Positions 49,348 to 60,534 of a stretch of 64,000 nt of DNA are shown piece after piece (positions within the stretch are counted from its first letter, which is position 1; every line of letters starts with the position of its first letter). The position numbers and the translations under genes are program-made. Source of the DNA: Osedax fenrisi (lineage: Eukaryota > Annelida > Polychaeta > Sabellida > Siboglinidae); NCBI GenBank assembly GCA_964019155.1, contig OZ025239.1:416001-480000 (forward strand). Direction: 5' to 3'. Below the pieces are notes generated by a model that was given only the letters and a program-made list of their open reading frames with translations, ran no database searches and was not told where the DNA came from.

Positions 49348-50262
49348 TGAGGGAGATAGGTGAACGGAAGATGGAAGTAGGAAGAGGATGAGGGAGATAG
49401 GTGAACGGAAGATGGAAGTAGGGAGAAGATGAGGGAGATAGGTGAACGGAAGGTGGAAGTAGGGAGAAGATGAGGGAGATAGGTGAACGGAAGATGGAAG
49501 TAGGAAGACGATGAGGGAGATAGGTGAACGGAAGATGTAAGTAGGGAGAAGATGAGGGAGATAGGTGAACGGAAGATGGAAGTAGGAAGACGATGAGGGA
49601 GATAGGTGAACGGAAGATGTAAGTAGGGAGAAGATGAGGGAGATAGGTGAACGGAAGATGGAAGTAGGAAGAGGATGAGGGAGATAGGTGAACGGAAGAT
49701 GGAAGTAGGGAGAAGATGAGGGAGATAGGTGAACGGAAGATGGAAGTAGGAAGACGATGAGGGAGATAGGTGAACGGAAGATGGAAGTAGGAAGACGATG
49801 AGGGAGATAGGTGAACGGAAGATGTAAGTAGGGAGATAGGTGAACGGAAGATGGAAGTAGGAAGAGGATGAGGGAGATAGGTGAACGGAAGATGGAAGTA
49901 GGGAGAAGATGAGGGAGGTAGGTGAACGGAAGATGGAAGTAGGAAGAGGGTGAGGGAGATAGGTGAACGGAAGATGGAAGTAGGGAGAAGATGAGGGAGA
50001 TAGGTGAACGGAAGATGGAAGTAGGGAGAAGATGAGGGATATAGGTGAACGGAAGATGGAAGTAGGGAGAAGATGAGGGAGATAGGTGAACGGAAGATGG
50101 AAGTAGGAAGACGATGAGGGAGATAGGTGAACGGAAGATGGAAGTAGGGAGAAGATGAGGGAGATAGGTGAACGGAAGATGGAAGTAGGGAGAAGATGAG
50201 GGAGGTAGGTGAACGGAAGATGTAAGTAGGAAGAGGATGAGGGAGATTAGGGAGATGAGGGA
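49348..50262. repeat. 41-bp minisatellite, about 22 copies
   Basis: The unit is AGGTGAACGGAAGATGGAAG followed by TAGGGAGAAGATGAGGGAGAT. Variants include AGGAAGACG, AGGAAGAGG and GATGTAAG, which recur in a partly ordered way. One copy near 49825 lost 15 bp or so. It is purine-rich on the plus strand. Confidence 0.95.
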
Positions 50263-50479
50263 GAGGGGATATAACTCTAACCTAGCATCTGGTCGGCTGT
50301 TACTGGTATGTGTGCGTATGTGTGCGTATGTGTGTGTATGTGTGTGTGTACAGGCTTAACATACCACTCTTACAACGTGCAAACTTAAACTGATACCGAG
50401 CGAGATCTATATTTAAAAGTGAAATAACAACGTTTGGAATTATAACATGCAAAAACAGTTCATCGCCATCTAAACAAAG

Positions 50480-50600
50480 ATACGATGAGATATGACGAGA
50501 TATGATGAGATATGACGAGAGTGATGAGATACGCTGAGATGCTGAGAAAGTGCGAGAAGGGCCGAGAAAGTGCGAGAAGGGCCGAGAAAGTGCGAGACAA
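50480..50600. repeat. Short repeats GATGAGATAT and AAGTGCGAGAAGGGCCGAG
   Basis: Alternating GATATGACGA/GATATGATGA decamers are followed by about three copies of a 20-bp unit containing AAGTGCGAG. Confidence 0.85.
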
Positions 50601-51930
50601 CAAGAAACCCTGTCGCCACATGATTTACGATATTGTTATTGTTTATTAGCAGGCCTTGTACGAGAATGTTTTTCAATAATCGTAACCGTTTTTTAGCGCC
50701 AAAACAATGAACCGGAGAGTCATTGACATTTCAATATTTTAATTTATATGGCGAATAAAAATAGATTGAAAGTTTTTATTGTGAGACAAACAATTATCAA
50801 GGACATATTGTCCTTGCAATTATACTAGTATGCTAGTAATACAAAGTCGTGCATGCATGCGTGTGTATGTATATATATATATATATATGTGTATATACGT
50901 ATGTGTGCGAGAGTGTGCGATAGTGTGATTTAGTTCATAGTTATCAGTGCGATATTTAATTGTGCGATTATAGGATTAATGTGTGCGCGATAGTGTGCGA
51001 TGTAGGTTATCGAAACGGGTGCGCACTCTTCAATTAAAATATGCACACACACAATACTGTGCGGCACACCACACTTTCCGCACAACGTAATATTAGCTCC
51101 GAAACTCGTCTAAAGAGTGTAAAATGAGAGTTTCTAGAATTAAAATATTCAATTAATAAGTAGTCGACAATACAGATCGCTGAAAGCTACCACGACCGAT
51201 CACAATCATAATAATAATAATAATAATAATAATAATATCTGCGTGGCGGCTATAGTAAGCAATACAATAGATACAATAAGAGCGCTTTATTAAAATCTAC
51301 GCCCAGCTATATTTGGCTTATCATTGATTAGCGAGTGGTAGTCACGTTTAAACAATGGCTACATTGTCTGTCGGTGTGTGGACAGTCAGCTATTATGTAA
51401 CGCCAAGCTTTAATCGCGCAGGCGGCGGCTGAAGTTCTAATTTAAATTACCATTCAATAAAATTCAATGTGTTTATTTATTAGTATGCATAGCCTATTTA
51501 TATATATATATATGCGAAATATATAATTGCATAAGATTATTAATATATCGACCCTTGGCCAAGTATATACCGCGGTAATATGCTGACAATAGAAATTATT
51601 AATTAAAATAGGTTGCAGCTAGATTAAAAACAAATAACAGAATTAAATAGAATGCATCGTGAATGATGATTCGTCACTTAACTTATACACTTAATTGTGT
51701 GAACACTATTGCTATTACGAATGTTATCTATATTCTCTAATGTTCTCTATAGTATATAATGTTCTCTATGTTCTATTTATAATTAAAGTGTAACTGTTAA
51801 CAATTTTTAAATAATAAATTAATTAAATAAATGATTAACATTCGACATTAATATAGGTATTCGAATAATATATACAGTATTACTGCATTATACATACTAC
51901 TACTTCCATTATATATATGCAATATTATCA

Positions 51931-51976
<46 letters not shown>

Positions 51977-52740
51977 CTAGTGGCGTTCACTGATTCTCCT
52001 TAGACATTGTCTATAAACTGATTCATTCATTCATTCGTATATATATAAAGTTAATATATATTAGTCACATATATGTGTGTATATATTATACATATATTTC
52101 GTTATAATATTGGTGTACAATTTTATTCTGTAATTAAAAGTAATTTGTAAGTATAAATTCGTATTTAAGTTAACTTTGTTAATGACAATTCAATGACAAT
52201 ATAAGACCCTTATAATATAATTATAGAATATCATAAGAACTATTTCATTTTAAATTAAACTGCAGATGTATTCATATATTTCTATATTAGAATCAGTATT
52301 ATTATAATTATTCTAATATGATACATAAACCTTACGAAATAAATATGCTATTCTATTCGATCATTGTATGTATTCTACCGATAAAGTATGATTGATCACT
52401 ATAATATATATATATATAAGTAATAATAATGCGGTATTACAAATATACATTTATAAAAATATATATATATATAGAAATAATAATATCAATCGTAATATGT
52501 GGTCTATCGAGTGGTAAATACATGCAACCCTATGTTACATGCACGATACCCTATGCTACACTATCTACCCTGTGTACATAGGCTAGCATGGGGGTACATC
52601 GCGCACAGTGGTTGTTCTCCTCGAACAGAGATGTTACGTCATAATACATCATCTCATCTGAGCTGTGATTGACAGCTCTAATAAACAATGAACGTACTAT
52701 CGATCACGTGTCTATCTACATGTGGATGTTATTGTCGGAG

Positions 52741-52903
52741 GTGGTGGAGGAGGAGGAGGAGGAGGAGGAGGAGGAGGAGGAGGAGGAGGAGGAGGAGGAG
52801 GAGGAGGAGGAGGAGGAGGAGGAGGAGGAGGAGGAGGAGGAGGAGGAGGAGGAGGAGGAGGAGGAGGAGGAGGAGGAGGAGGAGGAGGAGGAGGAGGAGG
52901 AGG
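52741..52903. repeat. (GAG)n pure trinucleotide array
   Basis: About 54 uninterrupted GAG triplets, with imperfect purine-rich flanks to about 52965. Poly-Glu, poly-Arg, poly-Gly and poly-Ser frames all follow from the repeat and are not genes. It lies in intron 1. Confidence 0.97.
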
Positions 52904-53389
52904 AAGATGATGCAGGGATGAGGATGCAGGGAAGAGGAGGATGCAGGGAAGAGGAATATGTGTACATATTACGCAACTCTGGCCTGGCGTATGGTTACGT
53001 CATAGCGTACACTATCAGGGTACAGTTATTATAGGTGAAATAGAGTGTGATATTACATAGTATACACACACACATACGCACTATCACACATGAACACATA
53101 CACATGAACACACTTACTCGCATGAAAATACACACGCACACACACGCACACACACATACGCGCGCATTGCGTACTTCCTCTGTGATATTAGAACATATGG
53201 TATCCCTCCCCAAAGAGTTCAGTTATTATTAAACATTATACCGGTGTGTATAATACTACTGAAGGCGGCATATGATTCATCGGCAATTCTGACTCATCGG
53301 CAATGCTGACTCATTCAGTGATACACATACACTACTAAGTGCCAGTTATCAAAACGTATACATATACACACATATATACACATATACAC

Positions 53390-53397
<8 letters not shown>

Positions 53398-53432
<35 letters not shown>
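53398..53432. repeat. (TA)n microsatellite
   Basis: TA tract in intron 1, about 100 bp from the exon 1 donor. Confidence 0.9.
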
Positions 53433-53438
<6 letters not shown>

Positions 53439-53548
53439 GTGTGTGTGTGTGAGTATATAATTAAATAGAAGAATATATATATACATAGTACAATAGAGGT
53501 ATGTCAGCATTAGCAAGTATGTCAGCATTAGCAGCCTATTGCGCTAAC

Positions 53549-54944
53549 CTGTAGCGTTGCCGGTCAGCATGGCGAGTTGACCGGGTGCGAAGGGGTTCAA
53601 GAACATCATATTCGAGGGCGTATTGGTCGATGGTGGCGTACCGGTAGACGGAGGTAGACAGCCCCCTTCGGACAGGGGTGCCACGGACATCGCCGTAAGG
53701 GGTGGTGGAGGCGGTGGTGGGGGTAAACATAGAGGTGACATGAGCGACGGAAAAGCGCTAGCTGTCCGTACATTAGTGACGGAAGCCGAAACGCTGACTT
53801 CTCCTATGCCGTGTACGTCGTTCTTATGTTTCTTTAGGTAGTATTTGTTACAGAAGTGCTTCTGGCAGATGTCGCAGTAGTCTTCCATGTTGGACATGCC
53901 ACCCGCCATCATAATTCCCCCGGCGAGACCACATGCACCGGAAGTCAGCTGTTTGTTGACTAGCGATGCCGGAACGGGAAGGGCCGGAGGAGGAACAGAG
54001 ATGCACGTGTTGAAGGTTCCGCAAACTCCCGCCAGGGATGATAACGATAACGACATAGGGGGCGACAGTTTACGTTTCAGGAGCGAATCAGAGTCTTGAG
54101 GTTTACCGAGGCCGGGTAGTTGAGACTTATCTTCGTGTGTGTCCTGACCTAGAGAGGTCATGTCCTGTAGAAGAGGAGGTCGAGGACACGGTGAAGGACA
54201 CTCGAATACGCCGTGACGTTTTGACATGTGCGACTTCAGGAAGTAGTCGTTGCTAAACTCCTTATTACAAGCCTCGCAGTAGAACTCCTGCCCACTCAAG
54301 CTGCCCACCGGCATTAGTAAACGACGCGTTGTAAGTCCATCACTACCGGAAGTTACTCTAGGGGACGCCCCGTCTAACGAAGGTCGACTGCCGCCATCTT
54401 TGTTTAGTGCCGTTCTATCGGCATCTTGGTCGTCGCCTATGAAAGGTGACGCTAGCTCCGCCCCCAAGCGGTGATACTTGGTAGCGAAACAACTCGCTGA
54501 GTCATCGTCGTCTTCACGAGGTCGGATCCGCGAGTGATTGACGGGTGGGGGCGTGTCGATAGGAGTATCGCTGGTGGTAGTGGTGGTGGTGGCTACGGTG
54601 GTAATGGTGGTGGTGGCGGTGGTGGTGTGGCAAGACGATGCGATGGCGACGTGGTGTGCGGGGGTAGGGGTGTGGGGTGACGAGGATGAGGAGGAGGTGG
54701 AGAGGGTGGGGGGTTGGGCGTCCGTGAACACCCTAGTGGGTTTGGAACGCTTTCTGCGGCCACTTCCGCAACATTGTGTGACATCGATGACGTGATGGTC
54801 CGGTGGTGTTGCTGCGGACACCATGGCAACTGCGGCCGCTGCTGCTGCTGCACCGGAAGCGTGTAGACTGGACATCGTGGGCAGTGTCATGGCGGAAGTG
54901 GGCGTCGGTAACGGTTGGCTCATCAACGGTACTGCGGTAGTCAT
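53549..54944 (-). CDS. Zinc-finger gene exon 1: probable start, fingers 1 and 2
   Basis: First recognised coding exon of an eight-exon gene (1311 residues in this model). It encodes residues 1-465 and one base of codon 466. The N-terminus has an Ala run (32-38), a basic nuclear-localisation-like GRRKRSKPTR (62-71), a long Ser/Thr-rich stretch (80-126) and an acidic DDDD (145-148). Finger 1 is C223, C226, H239, H244 (core CEACNKEFSNDYFLKSH, then HGV). Finger 2 is C357, C360, H373, H378 (core CDICQKHFCNKYYLKKH, then HGI). A Pro run follows (408-415). The donor is CTACAG/GTTAGC. The ATG at 54944 is the first in frame, but CTACGCAG lies 11 bp upstream and could be an acceptor, so further 5' exons cannot be excluded. 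Likely a nuclear, nucleic-acid-binding regulator; family not identified. Confidence 0.88.
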
Positions 54945-55251
54945 TTCGTTGTGCCTGCGTAGGGTTAGGGTAGGGTTAGGTAGGGTAGGCTAGGGTAGGG
55001 TTAGGTAGGTGGTACCGTTCTAGGTTGATATCGTATCGAGGTCGAAGCGCATTTGGGAAAATCCCGGGGAAATATGTAAAAGCGAAACGGAATTTGGCAT
55101 TCGAACGAGACTTATTTATTCGAGGATCTAAATTATGGGGGGCGTGTCCGGGGGCGTGGCTTGTTATGCAGAGAGAGATTCGATAATAAACAAAAAACGC
55201 AGTGGAAACTCGAATCGAATACACACGGAAATGGTAACACGAATCGTATAA

Positions 55252-55293
<42 letters not shown>

Positions 55294-55787
55294 AGCGCTA
55301 TAAAAGATATACGGGCAAAACGGCAAAACGTGTTTTTAATTAGTGTTACTCAAGTGGAAGTGTATTTTATTATTGGGACTTTAATGGCTGCAATATAAGC
55401 CGTAGCCGCAGTAATAAATATCGCCACTGAGGTTTATTGGCATATCTGTAGGTGGCGCTGGTGTTGGTGCTGGTGGTGCTGGTGGTGGTGGTGCTGGTGG
55501 TGCTGGTGGTGCTGGTGATGGTGGTGATGGTGGTGGTGATATCAGTGCATGATGGCAGATAAACTGTAAATATCGATCCTGGAACACTCTACCAGTAGAA
55601 TAGTACTAGTATTAGTAGTGGTAATATGTGCTAACTATAGTACCGGTAGTACCGGAAGTGATGTAGTACCGGAAGTGATGTAACTAGAATAATAGTGATA
55701 TGCTACTAGAATTTCGCTTGTTTCGACAACACAATCTCAATGATAAACCGCATATCGACTATCATGTTAAGCAGCGCAGTTTAATTA

Positions 55788-55845
<58 letters not shown>

Positions 55846-56080
55846 ATCTCTATGCATACAGTTATAGGTGCCCTTGTATCGCGGACATACGTTGTGTCCA
55901 TACTATGTGTACATGTGTATAAAGGTGCTACAATGGTGTTAGTCGCATAACACACCCTCGGGTAAGTGTTTGCGGGGGTGTTATCCCCTAAGATAGGACA
56001 TAAGTCCTCCCGATGTTACCCCTAATGCTGCATACGTACGTGTTTCTATACGCGCGTACCATACCGAGACTATTGTGTGT
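54945..56080 (-). other. 5' flank or 5' UTR/intron of the zinc-finger gene
   Basis: It contains degenerate GGGTTAGGGTA repeats (54958-55012, telomere-like words), a TA tract (55259-55291), a GGT/GCT array (55455-55543), and a pure CA tract (55793-55843). The minus-strand frame at 55587-55381 is Pro/Ala-rich because of the triplet array and is not called. Confidence 0.5.
55793..55843. repeat. (CA)n microsatellite
   Basis: Pure CA tract. Confidence 0.95.
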
Positions 56081-56207
56081 TACAGTGGTCAGTGGTCAGA
56101 CTAGAGGAGGAAGAGGAGCCACCACTGCTCCAGGCACTCATTACGACAGCGGTCAATCGATATCCTCGCAGGGCCTGGATATCGAGGGGCCGGCACTGAG
56201 ACCATAA
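56081..56207 (+). other. GC-rich patch with a possible plus-strand terminal exon
   Basis: After a TGTGTGTTACAG that could be an acceptor, the plus strand reads SGQTRGGRGATTAPGTHYDS and continues to GPALRP and a TAA (56205-56207). The composition resembles coding DNA rather than the surrounding simple sequence. No upstream partner exon was found on the plus strand. On the minus strand the same DNA lies between the candidate promoter near 56.43 kb and exon 1, so it may instead be 5' UTR. Unresolved. Confidence 0.25.
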
Positions 56208-56394
56208 CGTCCGTCACACAGTTTAATTAATTACCGGGTGTTACAGCTATACGGAGCAGGGTATGAGTGAGGGGCGGGTGCTTAACTAATATCGAGTTAC
56301 GCGATGTACGAACGATTTAATCCAGCTAGGCGAGATGGGAAAATTGAACCTAATTTTAATCTATATTTAGACGGCTGCCGCAAGAGTGATATTT

Positions 56395-56470
56395 AAATTG
56401 GCGACGCCCGCCTCTCGCGCGAGGCGCGCGTTTATAGGAGGGCGGCTATCTTATCGACATTCCTTATAGG
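56395..56470 (-). promoter_or_regulatory. Candidate promoter of the zinc-finger gene
   Basis: On the minus strand a TATAAA (56436-56431) is followed by a strongly CpG-rich block with the palindrome CTCGCGCGAG (56414-56423). It is the sharpest CpG island-like patch upstream of exon 1, about 1.5 kb from the ATG, and oriented towards the gene. No transcript data are available; placement is inference. Confidence 0.3.
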
Positions 56471-56964
56471 GACGACGTTTCGGCAATTATCCTCGCGGCG
56501 AGAGAAGGCGAGAAATGGCGAGAGTGCGAGTCTGACGCACGCGTATTAAAATAAATTTAGTGAAGCACGCGCCAAACCACGCCCACATTTAACTTATAGA
56601 AGGAGGTTGTTTCCATGGTAACTACGATAATATATCGCAGCAAGAGAAACGTTCGGTTCGACTAACTATTGAGTGCGTATCGGGGAGGGATATATTAATG
56701 TGTACAGAATATATGCTGTATTATGATAGGGTATATTCGGGTACTGATTAGGCTATATATTAGGGTACATTGAGGTACATTCGGGTATTTATAGGTTATA
56801 TAATAATACTTATCGGGGTATATGTGAAGGCGAACAAGTGAAATCAATAACTTATCGTATCGAATAACTGATGGTGGGGAGGGGGGAGAGAGAGTCACGT
56901 GACTATTCATGTGATTACGCAATACTCGCACAACACACGCAGACATAATACAGCGGTCTGTTAG

Positions 56965-56972
56965 TGACGTCA
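56965..56972. promoter_or_regulatory. TGACGTCA (CRE-type) site
   Basis: Full CREB/ATF consensus palindrome about 0.5 kb upstream of the candidate TATA box of the minus-strand gene. Confidence 0.35.
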
Positions 56973-57542
56973 TCCAACTGTAGTAGGCAGCTCTGGCGCG
57001 GCCATTATCAACACAACCACGCCCACAAACACACAGTGCATCGGTGTTAGTTAATCGATAGTTCAATGTGTCAGCGTCATTCAGCAGGACGCAATATAAT
57101 AATGATAATAATGTATAATTATAGACTATCTATATTTAGATCCTATTTAATTAAAGTATAATATGATCATATATATATGTATATATATATAATGTTATAT
57201 AATTATACATTTTATATAATTATAAATTGTATATATATATGTAATTATAAATTTTATATATATGTATATAAATATATATATCTATAAATTTATATACACA
57301 CACATATGTATGTGTACGTGTGTGTGTATGCGTGTGTGTATGTGTAGGTGTTAATCATAACTAAAGTCAATATGTTTACATTGTACACTGTACATGTAGT
57401 GTACATATAGTGTATAGTGTACATATCACACATACATTGTACACACATACTATACATTGTACACACATACTAATACATGTATGGCGGTGATGGCTCGTGT
57501 AATACATGTGAATCATACCCTGTGGGGGTGAATACACATGTA

Positions 57543-57716
57543 GGGTTGTGATGGTGATGATGATGGTGATGGTGATGGTGCTGGTGGTGCTGGTGGTGAT
57601 GATGGTGCTGGTGATGGTGGTGATGATGGTGCTGGTGATGATGCTGGTACTGGTGGTGCTGATGATGGTGATGATGATGGTGCTGGTACTGGTGGTGATG
57701 ATGATGGTGGTGATGC
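57543..57716. repeat. GGT/GAT/GCT trinucleotide array
   Basis: Degenerate GATGGTGCTGGTGG-type triplets. The open frames here follow from the period. Confidence 0.95.
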
Positions 57717-58149
57717 AGAAGGGATGGGTAAACAGTGTATATGATTCAGACATGTTTAGCCAATATGTTAGGAGAGACTTTGATGTTTTCACTGCACAAA
57801 ACATCAAACACTAAAGAAATACTTATTTCATTCCCTAAATCATATAATAAGGGGGAACACGTATTTATTCTCCAGATAACGATGCTTATTGTTTAAAGAA
57901 AGTAGATAATATCGAGTAGAGTTAGGTGAAGTGTACTATAGACTTCCGGTACACTACAACCCTCAACAACTAGTGTTGTACCATAGATACACTCTGTTAT
58001 TACGTAACTATAGAGGTCATAGAGGTCATCAGATGTCCACGTGGTCACACTTTATGAAGCACACTTTAGAATATTCGAGGCAAACATCTACTATTACTAT
58101 TCATTGTTAATAACAGGCGTTTAAATAAACTAACACATCGCGTGTGTTG

Positions 58150-58769
58150 TTAAGGGGACGAGATACCATTGATTTTTTCGGAAAAAAATTGAATTTCAAA
58201 TTTTTTTTAATGTAAAATTATAATATTTCAAATATTATCTTTAAAATGGTGTTTAAATTATGTTCATTACATTATTCATTTTGTTTATATTATATTATTT
58301 GTACCTATATAATCATATTGTTTATATTCATATATTATATTTGAAACTTGATTTACTCAGAATAATTATTTTGCATTTTGTATATCTCCAATTAATGTTT
58401 CTTCTTATTCAATATTGAATATTTTTTCTTCAAATTTTCACAATATTAAATATAATATATAAATGAACAGTATGATTAATTATTCTATATATATAATATA
58501 TGTAAATTTATATAAATTGTAAATTTAGTGATAATTTGTGATAAATATCTTAATTAATTATTATTTTTTATAATTAATCATTTTTATATTATTTATGTTA
58601 ATAATTATTAAAATATATTCAACCATATGATAAAGCTATATGTTTATAATAAGATTGTTAAAAAATTATTACAAAAACTTTAATATTATAAGAGTTTATA
58701 CATTTTTAAAACATGCTATTTTCCCTATCTTTTACATGTATACTGTTTATAAGTAGCTGGTCCCCTTAA
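58150..58769. mobile_element. 620-bp MITE-like element with TTAAGGGGAC ends
   Basis: The left end is TTAAGGGGACGAG (58150-58162). The right end is the complement, CTGGTCCCCTTAA (58757-58769), one mismatch in 13. TTAA at both borders fits a TTAA target duplication, as used by piggyBac-type transposases. The interior is very AT-rich and has no coding capacity. Confidence 0.7.
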
Positions 58770-59094
58770 CCACGATCAAGCTACAACTACTATAGCAACA
58801 CTATCAAGCGTTACCATAGTAACATTATAGATATAACACAGACATATGTGCCCTGTACACCCACAGAGAGAGATAGCGAATACCGCACGCTATAATTACG
58901 TAATATCAGTGTGACGTCATCACAACAACTGATCACCTGGTAAAGTGGTAGCATTGTGGTCACGTGGTAACACGAAATCGTTTAGGTGGTCGGCTGGTTC
59001 GCGGAAATGTTGACAATATTCGCACAGGTATGTCCTCTATTGTATGTCCTTTATTAATGCTCAAATCACTAGTATAATGTATATTTTCTGAATA
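58770..59094. other. Intergenic DNA
   Basis: No gene. A TGACGTCA lies at 58912-58919. Confidence 0.5.
58912..58919. promoter_or_regulatory. TGACGTCA (CRE-type) site
   Basis: Full consensus palindrome in the upstream flank. Confidence 0.25.
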
Positions 59095-59226
59095 TAGTAA
59101 CCATATAGTAACCATATAGTAACCATATAGTAACCATATAGTAACCATATAGTAACCATATAGTAACCATATAGTAACCATATAGTAACCATATAGTAAC
59201 CATATAGTAACCATATAGTAACCATA
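59095..59226. repeat. 11-bp tandem repeat, ATATAGTAACC
   Basis: Twelve almost perfect head-to-tail copies followed by a TA tract to about 59250. Confidence 0.95.
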
Positions 59227-60481
59227 TATATATATATATATATATATATACTATGAGTTAATTATTTATCCTAAAGTAATAAACATAATGAATAATGCGA
59301 TAGAGATGGAGGAGGAGATGGATGAGGGCATACGGAGGAGGTACGAGCAGATATAATAGAGCTAATCTAGTATATTAAGATGACCTCACTATAGATGACC
59401 ACTAATGCTACTGACCACTGTGACTACTGACCACTACTACATGTTATAATCAACAATATATATATATACATATTACTGAGGTATTCGTTAGTTAATATAT
59501 ACTTAGATGTGTAATATATTCTGATGACACCCTGGCGAGAGAACTCGCAGCACTATTACATAATACCTATTACACACTTAGTTAATGACTAATTATCAGC
59601 TTGCTTTTCGTTATCGACTCGCTCCTATTGTAGCATCATCGTAGTCATCACACAATCGCACTCGCACTATGTGTGTGTGCGCGTAGATACTAGTGTATTA
59701 CGTAATGTATGGGCGTGGCCTACGTGTGGCGTGCGTTGAGTGCGTGCGTTTCGATGTAAACGATACCCGATAGCTAGGATCGATACATATATCGATATTT
59801 GTGATTGATTAATTCACAGTTCGGGCGTGTAGTGGCGATGTTGAACCTATGTGTGGTGTGTGTATGTGTGTGCGTGTGTGTGTGTGTGTGGCTTTATGTG
59901 TGAGCGACCTATTCATGTAGTTGTGTACATGTATATGTACATATAGCCAGATGTGGGTGTGCATGTGTTTTGAAATATGATACTCATTAAAATAATATCT
60001 TAAATATATCTGGTAATGTCTATTATTTCATTATAGTATACAGTGTATATTATACGCTATTGACCTATACACACAAATAGATAATGGTTTGTATACCAAG
60101 TTAATAAAGATTGACTATATACAGATCACATGTGCGGTTCACCATGGCATAATGGTCGCACTATAGTGTGCGCGTGTGTACTACAACCAGACATAGTGTG
60201 CGTCTCGCACTATAGTGTGCGACAGACACGCACAGTGTGCGTACGCCGTAATTATTACTATATATCAGTACAATGAATTGTGCATCATTTAATGGAATTG
60301 AAAATATTAAAAATAGACTCTATAATTCAATATATTATATTATACTTCATACATACATACATATATGTGTGTATCCGTATATAGATACGTAACACACAAC
60401 AACAACCCTGAACAATAACAACAAAGCCTACCACGTGATACATCTCCTTATTAGGAGGTCCTTACGTGACCGTTTAACCGT

Positions 60482-60534
60482 TATAGGAGGTATTGCTTAT
60501 AGGAGGTATTGTCTATAGGGGGTATTGCTTATAT
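60482..60534. repeat. 18-bp tandem repeat, TATAGGAGGTATTGCT
   Basis: Three adjacent imperfect copies, with AGGAGG/AGGGGG variants. Confidence 0.8.

Larger units (their letters stand above)
49021..53548 (-). other. Intron 1 of the zinc-finger gene
   Basis: It starts GTTAGC and ends CACACAG. Contents: a TGACGTCA site (49328-49335), the 41-bp array (49348-50255), a GATGAGATAT/AAGTGCGAG repeat block (50480-50600), AT-rich DNA with TA tracts (51936-51972), a GAG array (52741-52903), CA runs (53065-53160) and another TA tract (53398-53432). No additional exon recognised. Confidence 0.7.
56471..58149. other. Upstream flank, no gene recognised
   Basis: GC-richer and CpG-containing until about 57100, then AT-rich. 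A TGACGTCA lies at 56965-56972, and a GGT/GAT-type array at 57543-57716. TGTACA-rich words occur near 57375-57475. Confidence 0.5.

Noticed and set aside
49348..50262. CRISPR-like regularly spaced repeat
   Set aside because: Head-to-tail 41-bp minisatellite without spacers.
52669..53034. Poly-Glu, poly-Arg, poly-Gly and poly-Ser frames
   Set aside because: Products of the GAG array in intron 1.
55381..55587. Pro/Ala-rich minus-strand frame ending PINLSGDIYYCGYG
   Set aside because: Most of it is a GGT/GCT array. The non-repeat tail is too short to support an exon, although the PINLS word resembles a CtBP-binding motif.
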